The position numbers and the translations under genes were made by a program. Source: Sulfuricurvum sp. (GTDB lineage Bacteria; Campylobacterota; Campylobacteria; Campylobacterales; Sulfurimonadaceae). Taken from it: DNA of 10,597 nt. Location: NCBI GenBank assembly GCA_022729835.1, contig DZBC01000054.1, positions 1 to 10,597 on the forward strand, written 5' to 3'. Under the pieces are notes generated by a model. That model did no database searches. It was not told where the DNA came from and saw only the letters and a list, made by a program, of their open reading frames with translations. Positions 6,336-10,597 of this stretch are shown here, in pieces (the first letter of the stretch is position 1; each line of letters starts with the position of its first letter).

Positions 6336-7199
6336 TTGAGAACCATCCAAATAGCCCACTCTCCCGATGCCGACGATATCTTCATGTACTATGCGATCAA
6401 GTTTGGCTGGGTGGGACTCAAGGGGTGCCGATTTGAGAATGTCGCGCTGGATATCGAAACGCTCAACATCGAGGCGTTATCGGGCACCTTTGACGCCACT
6501 GCCATTAGCTTTGCGCTCTATCCGCACATCAAAAACGACTACGCCATGCTACGTACGGCAGTGAGTTTCGGCGAAGGCTACGGCCCAAAACTGATCAGAC
6601 GCAAAGGCGAAAAGCTCAAGCGTAACTTCAAAGTAGCCCTGAGCGGTCGTTACACCACCAATGCCATGCTCTTTCGGATCGCCTACCCCAATGCACGCAT
6701 CGTCTATATGAACTTTCTTGAGATCGAAGATGCGGTTCGCGAAGGACGGGTAGATGCGGGCGTACTGATTCATGAAAGCATCCTTACCTACCATGAATCG
6801 CTCGAAGTTGAACGCGAACTTTGGGAGACATGGCAAGAGCTAAGCGGCGGCGGCCTACCCCTGCCACTGGGCGCAATGGCACTGCGCCGCTCCATGCCGC
6901 TTAGCCGCGCTATCGAACTTGAAGCAATGCTCACTCAGGCGGTGCGCGTCGCACGCGAGCACAAAGGGGTGCTTAGCCCAATGCTGCTGGAGCGCGATTT
7001 GGTCCGCATCGACGCGGCTACGCTCGAGCGCTATTTGGAGCTCTACGCCAACGACGACTCGATCACGCTCAGCCCCCTCCAAATCCAAGCAATCGATTCC
7101 CTATATGCACTTGGTTTCAAGCACGGATTCTACGCAGAACCCTTACATGTAAGCGATTATCTCATCCCTGCGCATTACAGTGCACTGAGGCAAAGCTGA
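6336..7199 (+). CDS. mqnD: 1,4-dihydroxy-6-naphthoate synthase MqnD
   Basis: MqnD converts cyclic dehypoxanthinyl futalosine to 1,4-dihydroxy-6-naphthoate in the futalosine route to menaquinone, the electron carrier of Campylobacterota respiration. The fold is that of a periplasmic-binding protein, but without a signal peptide. The start IAHSPDADDIFMYYAI matches the family's substrate-binding opening, and the presumed catalytic histidine is His146 in VLIHESILTYHE, close to His145 of the Thermus enzyme. I prefer TTG 6336 (287 aa): AAGAAG (6322-6327) lies 8 nt upstream and the conserved start follows after a few residues. TTG 6309 in the same frame has no ribosome-binding site and touches the inverted repeat. 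The related MqnA is the main alternative, but SPDADD and IHES favour MqnD. The stop overlaps the fliQ ATG by 1 nt (TGATG). Confidence 0.9.
   Translation: MRTIQIAHSPDADDIFMYYAIKFGWVGLKGCRFENVALDIETLNIEALSGTFDATAISFALYPHIKNDYAMLRTAVSFGEGYGPKLIRRKGEKLKRNFKVALSGRYTTNAMLFRIAYPNARIVYMNFLEIEDAVREGRVDAGVLIHESILTYHESLEVERELWETWQELSGGGLPLPLGAMALRRSMPLSRAIELEAMLTQAVRVAREHKGVLSPMLLERDLVRIDAATLERYLELYANDDSITLSPLQIQAIDSLYALGFKHGFYAEPLHVSDYLIPAHYSALRQS
7143..7152. repeat. Iterated palindrome copy 4 (TTACATGTAA)
   Basis: This is a perfect copy near the 3' end of mqnD, read as Pro-Leu-His-Val-Ser. Its coding context (LHVS) matches copy 2 in the unrelated tsaD gene. Confidence 0.8.
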
Positions 7200-7465
7200 T
7201 GGAAGGCGAACTCGTCGCCCTTGGGGTGGATACCTTCAAAATCGCGCTGATGCTCGCACTGCCTGGTCTTCTTGTGGGGATGTTTATGGGGCTTGCCGTG
7301 AGCATCTTTCAGGCCACAACCCAGATCAACGAGATGACCCTTAGCTTTATCCCCAAAATTATCGCGGTTGTGATCGTTATTATCCTCACGATGCCGTGGA
7401 TGCTCAACGAGATTCAGGACTTCACGATCAATGTGTTCAACCTGATTCCGGAATTTGTGAAGTGA
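7199..7465 (+). CDS. fliQ: Flagellar type III export protein FliQ
   Basis: FliQ is a small membrane subunit of the FliPQR export gate through which flagellar subunits are secreted. The product is 88 aa, the usual size. It has two hydrophobic helices (about 14-37 and 49-69) joined by the conserved FQATTQINEMTLSFIPKI loop, and the C-terminal NEIQDFTINVF is also typical. It starts 1 nt inside the mqnD stop and its TGA overlaps the murB GTG by 4 nt, so it is translated within a mixed-function chain. C. jejuni also has fliQ next to murB, on the other side of recA. Flagellar genes are scattered in Campylobacterota, so isolation from fliP and fliR is not odd. Confidence 0.96.
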   Translation: MEGELVALGVDTFKIALMLALPGLLVGMFMGLAVSIFQATTQINEMTLSFIPKIIAVVIVIILTMPWMLNEIQDFTINVFNLIPEFVK

Positions 7466-8259
7466 CCAAAACCGTCGATCTCGCACGCTTTAGCTCGATT
7501 CGCATCGGCCCCGTCGCCGATGTGACGCTGCTTGACACCCTCACACCCGCGCCAAAAGGGGCATTTTTGATCGGCTCGTGCAACAATCTGCTCATCGCCC
7601 CTCAACCCCCGCCGCTGTGTATGCTCTCCAAAGCCTTCGATTTTATCCGTCTTGACGATGAACGCACCCTGCACATCGGCGCGGCAACGCCGGGCGGGCG
7701 GGTGGTCTCCTTTTGCAAAAAACATGATCTAGGCGGCTTCGAGTTTCTCTCCCACCTACCGGGCACTATCGGCGGGATGCTCAAGATGAACGCGGGACTC
7801 AAAGAGTGGGAGATCTTCAATAGCCTCATCGAGCTGCGCACGGCAGAGGGCTGGGTGCCTAAAAACGCCATTGAGCACGGCTATCGGCGCAGCGCCATTA
7901 ACGCACCTGTTTTTGAAGCCCGCTTTACATGTAAGGAGGGATTCTCCGCCTCGCTTATCGACACCTTCGCCGCCATGCGCGCCAATCAGCCCAAAAACCC
8001 AAGTGCGGGAAGCTGTTTTAAAAATCCCCCAAACGACTACGCAGGGCGGCTGATCGAAGCAGCGGGTCTAAAGGGGGCACGTGAGGGGGCTATGGCCTTT
8101 AGCGAGCTGCACGCCAATTTTCTGATCAACCTCGGCGGCGGCACTTTTGATGAAGCGATGCGCCTGATTCGCCGCGCTGAAGTGCAGGTATTTGAGCGCT
8201 TCGGCGTACGGCTAGAACGAGAGGTTATCGTTGTGGCGGCGTCGGAATCGGATGGTTAG
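7462..8259 (+). CDS. murB: UDP-N-acetylenolpyruvoylglucosamine reductase MurB (short form)
   Basis: MurB is a cytoplasmic FAD enzyme that reduces UDP-GlcNAc-enolpyruvate to UDP-MurNAc with NADPH, the second committed step of peptidoglycan synthesis. The protein is 265 aa, as in other Campylobacterota and shorter than the E. coli form. The FAD-binding part has SSIRIGPVADV and LPGTIGGMLKMNAGL. GYRRSAI carries the Tyr-Arg pair (141-142). The proton-donating serine is Ser184 in AGSCFKNP, HANFLINLGGGT follows, and LEREV (about 251-255) holds the C-terminal active-site Glu. I chose GTG 7462 because it forms a GTGA overlap with fliQ and is followed directly by the family start. Longer readings run through the fliQ gene in another frame. 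The 3' end overlaps trpB by 35 nt. Confidence 0.95.
   Translation: MTKTVDLARFSSIRIGPVADVTLLDTLTPAPKGAFLIGSCNNLLIAPQPPPLCMLSKAFDFIRLDDERTLHIGAATPGGRVVSFCKKHDLGGFEFLSHLPGTIGGMLKMNAGLKEWEIFNSLIELRTAEGWVPKNAIEHGYRRSAINAPVFEARFTCKEGFSASLIDTFAAMRANQPKNPSAGSCFKNPPNDYAGRLIEAAGLKGAREGAMAFSELHANFLINLGGGTFDEAMRLIRRAEVQVFERFGVRLEREVIVVAASESDG
7925..7934. repeat. Iterated palindrome copy 5 (TTACATGTAA)
   Basis: This is a perfect copy inside murB, read in a different frame from copies 1-4 (TTT ACA TGT AAG, Phe-Thr-Cys-Lys). The DNA word is therefore kept while the encoded peptide changes. Confidence 0.8.
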
Positions 8260-9439
8260 CGATCACGAAATCGATGTCTTTGTCGCCGCGACCGCTAAGG
8301 TTGACCAAAATAGCGTCTGAGGGGTTTTGTGCGGCCAGCTTCATCGCATAGGCGACCGCGTGGGCCGATTCGAGCGCAGGGATGATCCCCTCAAGCTGCG
8401 AGAGCTTGTAAAAGGCATCGACCGCTTCAAGGTCGTTACATGTACCCACGGTTGAGCGTCCGATATCGCGCAGATAGGCGTGTTCGGGGCCGACGGAAGG
8501 GTAGTCGATACCCGAGCCGATGGAGTAGACGGGCGCAGGATTGCCATCGGCATCTTTGAGCATGATCGAGCGAAAGCCGTGCATGATCCCCTCTTCGCCA
8601 TACGTGAGCGTCGCGGCGTGATCGCCCAGAGCGGTACCGCGTCCCAGCGGCTCTACGCCGTGCAGCGCCACCGGATCTTCGATAAACGCAGAAAAAAGCC
8701 CCATCGCGTTGCTTCCGCCGCCCACGCAGGCGACCGCATGATCGGGCAATACGCCCGTCATCTCCAAAAACTGCGCCTTAGCCTCAAACCCCACCACGCT
8801 TTGAAAATCACGCACCATCTTCGGAAAAGGGTGCGGTCCGACGACGCTACCGATGGCGTAGATGGCCGTATCGGTCTGAGAGAGGTAGGATTCAAAAGCC
8901 GAATCCACCGCCTCTTTGAGCGTCTTTAGCCCATGTGTCGCCGGCACGACGGTCGCGCCCAAAATCTTCATGCGCACGACGTTGGGATACTCTTTGGCAA
9001 TATCCACTTCACCCATGTGAATCTCACACTCCAGCCCAAAATAGGCCGCTGCCGTCGCCAATGCCACCCCGTGCTGCCCCGCGCCGGTCTCGGCGATCAG
9101 CTTTTTTTTGCCCAAATACTTGGCGATCAGCGCTTCGGCCATGCAGTGGTTGAGCTTGTGCGCTCCGGTGTGGTTGAGGTCTTCACGCTTGAGGTAAATC
9201 TGGCCGCCGCCGCAAAAGTCACTCAAGTTTTTGGCGTGATAGACAGGTGTCGGCCGTCCTTGATAGTGCTTGCGGATGGTGGCGAGTTCGTTTCTGAAGG
9301 CGTGGGATTTGGCAAGTTTGTCATAAGCCGCCGTGATCTCGGCAAAGGGTTGTTCTAGTTGTGGCGGCAGAAAAGCGCCGCCATATTTGCCGAAAAAGCC
9401 CTCTTTATCGGGGGTAGTCGCAAGGTAAGATTTTTGCAT
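8225..9439 (-). CDS. trpB: Tryptophan synthase beta chain TrpB
   Basis: TrpB is a PLP enzyme that condenses indole with L-serine to L-tryptophan, normally as an alpha2-beta2 complex with TrpA. The protein has 404 aa and begins with the typical GFFGKYGGAFLPPQLEQP. The PLP lysine is Lys95 in LKREDLNHTGAHKLN. AETGAGQHGVA holds the catalytic Glu, GGGSNAMG binds the PLP phosphate, and SGIDYPSVGPEHAYL and LSGRGDKD close the C-terminal half. This is the TrpB1 type. ATG 9439 is preceded by AGGAG at a 5-nt spacing; a TTG just before it (9442) is less likely. No other trp gene lies beside it: murB converges from downstream and a regulator-like gene diverges upstream, so trpA must be elsewhere if present. 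All catalytic motifs are intact. Confidence 0.97.
   Translation of the reverse strand: MQKSYLATTPDKEGFFGKYGGAFLPPQLEQPFAEITAAYDKLAKSHAFRNELATIRKHYQGRPTPVYHAKNLSDFCGGGQIYLKREDLNHTGAHKLNHCMAEALIAKYLGKKKLIAETGAGQHGVALATAAAYFGLECEIHMGEVDIAKEYPNVVRMKILGATVVPATHGLKTLKEAVDSAFESYLSQTDTAIYAIGSVVGPHPFPKMVRDFQSVVGFEAKAQFLEMTGVLPDHAVACVGGGSNAMGLFSAFIEDPVALHGVEPLGRGTALGDHAATLTYGEEGIMHGFRSIMLKDADGNPAPVYSIGSGIDYPSVGPEHAYLRDIGRSTVGTCNDLEAVDAFYKLSQLEGIIPALESAHAVAYAMKLAAQNPSDAILVNLSGRGDKDIDFVIANHPIPTPPQR
8436..8445. repeat. Iterated palindrome copy 6 (TTACATGTAc)
   Basis: The core TACATGTA is at 8437-8444 in trpB. On the coding strand it reads Gly-Thr-Cys-Asn. Nine of ten bases match. Confidence 0.75.
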
Positions 9440-9467
9440 CAAAGCTCCTTTTTGAAATAAATCTCCG

Positions 9468-9476
9468 ATTCTAGCA
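9468..9476 (-). promoter_or_regulatory. Likely trpB promoter (extended -10)
   Basis: On the minus strand this reads TGCTAGAAT, a TGn-extended -10 hexamer with 5 of 6 matches, about 30 nt before the trpB ATG. No good -35 is visible at 17 nt. The same TGCTA-AAT form precedes the AMIN-domain gene. No trp leader peptide or attenuator is seen in the short leader. Confidence 0.55.
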
Positions 9477-9530
9477 CAGCGGCGCTGAATGAAAAAAGCG
9501 CAATGTCTTGAAATAATTCACCCTTTTTAC

Positions 9531-9578
9531 CGTCAATTTGACGTTCTTACTCATTTTACTATTGACTTTAAGCGTCAA
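9531..9578. promoter_or_regulatory. Paired CGTCAA/TTGACG symmetries, candidate operator
   Basis: CGTCAATTTGACG (9531-9543) is a perfect 6+1+6 palindrome. A second symmetry, TTGAC (9562-9566) and GTCAA (9574-9578), lies with its centre 33 bp downstream, about three helical turns. The second overlaps the -35 of the promoter below. The same half-site therefore occurs four times within 48 bp between the divergent trpB and recombinase-like genes. Binding by the neighbouring recombinase-like protein is a natural guess but is not shown. Confidence 0.6.
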
Positions 9579-9591
9579 GTCTGCCTATAAT
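9562..9591 (+). promoter_or_regulatory. Sigma70-type promoter for the recombinase-like gene and ccoG
   Basis: TTGACT (9562-9567) and TATAAT (9586-9591) are separated by 18 nt. This is the best consensus promoter in the window, with 5 of 6 and 6 of 6 matches. Transcription would start near 9598, about 31 nt before the ATG at 9629. Confidence 0.75.
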
Positions 9592-9628
9592 GACGACGAA
9601 ATTATGAATAGAAGGAGGTTTGAGCAAC

Positions 9629-10270
9629 ATGACACTCTCGTATATCAGACCAGACAAGCACTTCGATGGAGCCTACGATCAGCTTAAGATGATCAACGCC
9701 TATGCACGCAGCAAAGGCTTGAGCATTGAGCACGAAATGATCGATCAGACCTCGCAGAGTAAACGTATTGTTGAACGCGTTGAAGTCACCGATTTTTTTC
9801 ATCAACACGAGAATGGAGTTTTGGTGGTCTTTGATTCATGGGTACTGAGCACCTATATCGAAGATCTAGTGCAGATGATTAGTTGTCTGTTCAAACACAA
9901 CTACACGATTCATCTGGTCAAACCAGGTGTTGTTATCGACAAGAGAAGCGACGTGATGGTCGTGTTAGGGCTTATCGACCAGCTACGTCAAACCTTGCAA
10001 AGCGAATCCAAAAAAGCGATCGGCCGACCCAAAGGGAGCCGCTCCTCTTCAAAGTTCGATAAGTACCTTGATGATATCATAGGCCAGTTGCGCGTCGGTA
10101 AGAGTGTGAGTGAAATGGCCCGCGCCGTCGGAGTGAGCCGTAGCTCCCTCAAGGACTATATAGAATCGCGTGAACTACGCCAGGTAGCGCTTGGCAGCCT
10201 CCAGCTTAGAGATTCGGATGCGTCTGAAGAAGAGCTGATACAAACCATAAAATGCCCCACTGAACAATAA
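9629..10270 (+). CDS. Serine-recombinase-like DNA-binding protein lacking catalytic residues
   Basis: This 213-aa protein has the layout of small serine resolvases/invertases. Residues 1 to about 125 form a resolvase-like domain, and GRPKGSRSSSKFDKY (132-146) leads into a Hin-type helix-turn-helix (about 147-180, VSEMARAVGVSRSSLKDYI). The active site is gone. Where resolvases have YARVS, this has YIRPD, with Asp9 in place of the nucleophilic Ser. Where they have DRLGRS, this has DSWVLS, so both catalytic Arg positions are replaced (Ser70, Leu73), while Asp69 and Arg7 remain. It therefore probably binds DNA without cutting it. ATG 9629, with AGGAGG 10 nt upstream, is a better start than TTG 9620, which abuts that site. 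It lies 12 nt before ccoG and shares its promoter, so it may regulate respiration genes or itself. That role is inferred. Confidence 0.85.
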   Translation: MTLSYIRPDKHFDGAYDQLKMINAYARSKGLSIEHEMIDQTSQSKRIVERVEVTDFFHQHENGVLVVFDSWVLSTYIEDLVQMISCLFKHNYTIHLVKPGVVIDKRSDVMVVLGLIDQLRQTLQSESKKAIGRPKGSRSSSKFDKYLDDIIGQLRVGKSVSEMARAVGVSRSSLKDYIESRELRQVALGSLQLRDSDASEEELIQTIKCPTEQ

Positions 10271-10282
10271 CAAGGAGACTAC

Positions 10283-10597
10283 ATGAGTGAAGCAATTCTA
10301 AAAGGCAAGGCCTACCTAAAAGGGTGGGTGTCATGGCGCATTAAGCGTTACTATTTTTTCGCCATCATTACTGCAATGGCACTGATTATTCCGTGGATCA
10401 AGATCAACGGCAACCATCTATTTCTGCTCAGTTTTGACAAGCTCAAACTGCACTTGATGTTTATACAGTTCGACATGCAAGAGCTCTATTTGATGCCCTT
10501 TTTGTTGATGATTCTTTTTATCGGCATCTTCGGTATCACCGTGGTAGGCGGACGTGTCTTTTGTGGCTGGGCTTGTCCTCAGACCATCTTTCGTGTT
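10283..10597 (+). CDS. ccoG: Cytochrome c oxidase accessory protein CcoG (FixG/RdxA), 3' end missing
   Basis: CcoG is a membrane-bound iron-sulfur protein needed to assemble cbb3-type cytochrome c oxidase; it is reported to reduce Cu(II) to Cu(I) for the copper centre. The 105 codons visible cover a cytoplasmic N-terminus with WRIKRYY before the first membrane helix (about 24-38, ending in PWIKING), a second helix (about 70-90) and GRVFCGWACPQT, whose Cys94 and Cys98 are conserved in the family. The ferredoxin-like 4Fe-4S domain lies beyond the window. AAGGAG (10272-10277) is 5 nt before the ATG. It is the second gene after the recombinase-like protein and is probably cotranscribed with it. 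The N-terminal part is diagnostic, so the family call is firm. Confidence 0.93.
   Translation, partial: MSEAILKGKAYLKGWVSWRIKRYYFFAIITAMALIIPWIKINGNHLFLLSFDKLKLHLMFIQFDMQELYLMPFLLMILFIGIFGITVVGGRVFCGWACPQTIFRV

Noticed and set aside
8933..9358. A 141-codon open frame on the plus strand, and a nearby one at 8480-8929
   Set aside because: Both lie antisense to trpB, whose frame has full family conservation. They have no ribosome-binding site and low-complexity, His/Arg-rich products.
9482..9501. GCGCT/AGCGC inverted repeat between trpB and the recombinase-like gene
   Set aside because: The arms are only 5 bp with a 10-nt loop, which is likely by chance in this context and not followed by a T run.
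9629..10270. Active invertase with invertible DNA, or a mobile element at the right edge
   Set aside because: The catalytic residues are missing. I saw no long inverted repeats or target duplications around it, and both neighbours are intact core genes.
1..10597. tRNA, rRNA, CRISPR arrays, IS elements, prophage genes
   Set aside because: Nothing was seen: no cloverleaf-like stretches between genes, no regularly spaced repeats, and no transposase or phage domains.

Overview
The window looks like ordinary chromosomal core DNA from a member of the Campylobacterota (formerly Epsilonproteobacteria), probably one of the free-living, moderate-GC sulfur- or hydrogen-oxidising relatives of Sulfurimonas, Sulfuricurvum or Sulfurovum. 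The evidence is the gene set and order: recA-eno-(FtsB-like)-(AMIN-domain protein) running one way and fliQ-murB the other, as I recall for Campylobacter jejuni. A futalosine-pathway menaquinone gene (mqnD), flagellar export (fliQ) and cbb3-oxidase assembly (ccoG) also fit. I cannot name the species.

Left part (1-2889, plus strand): the 3' part of an RBBP9/YdeN-like serine hydrolase overlaps tsaD (tRNA t6A synthesis) by 4 nt. Next come a monocistronic thiol peroxidase gene (tpx) with a hairpin behind it and a predicted outer-membrane beta-barrel protein. Middle (2886-6164, minus strand): a tight recA-eno-ftsB-like-AMIN cluster, where recA and eno overlap by 4 nt. It meets the outer-membrane gene tail to tail with a 4-nt overlap. 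Right of the recA promoter region (6336-8259, plus strand): mqnD-fliQ-murB form a chain with 1- and 4-nt overlaps. This chain converges on trpB (8225-9439, minus) with a 35-nt coding overlap. At the right edge (9629-end, plus), a serine-recombinase-like protein that has lost its catalytic residues sits 12 nt upstream of ccoG, which the window cuts off.

Together the genes cover housekeeping (RecA, enolase, TsaD, MurB, TrpB), respiration (menaquinone synthesis, cbb3 maturation), oxidative defence and motility. There is no phage, IS element, CRISPR array or RNA gene that I can see, and no obvious new multi-gene defence or biosynthetic system. The most interesting signals are three. First, an iterated palindrome, TTACATGTAA, occurs six times (core TACATGTA), always inside genes. 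Second, a recombinase fold without its active site is linked to ccoG. Third, symmetrical repeats lie in the promoter regions of that gene and of recA.
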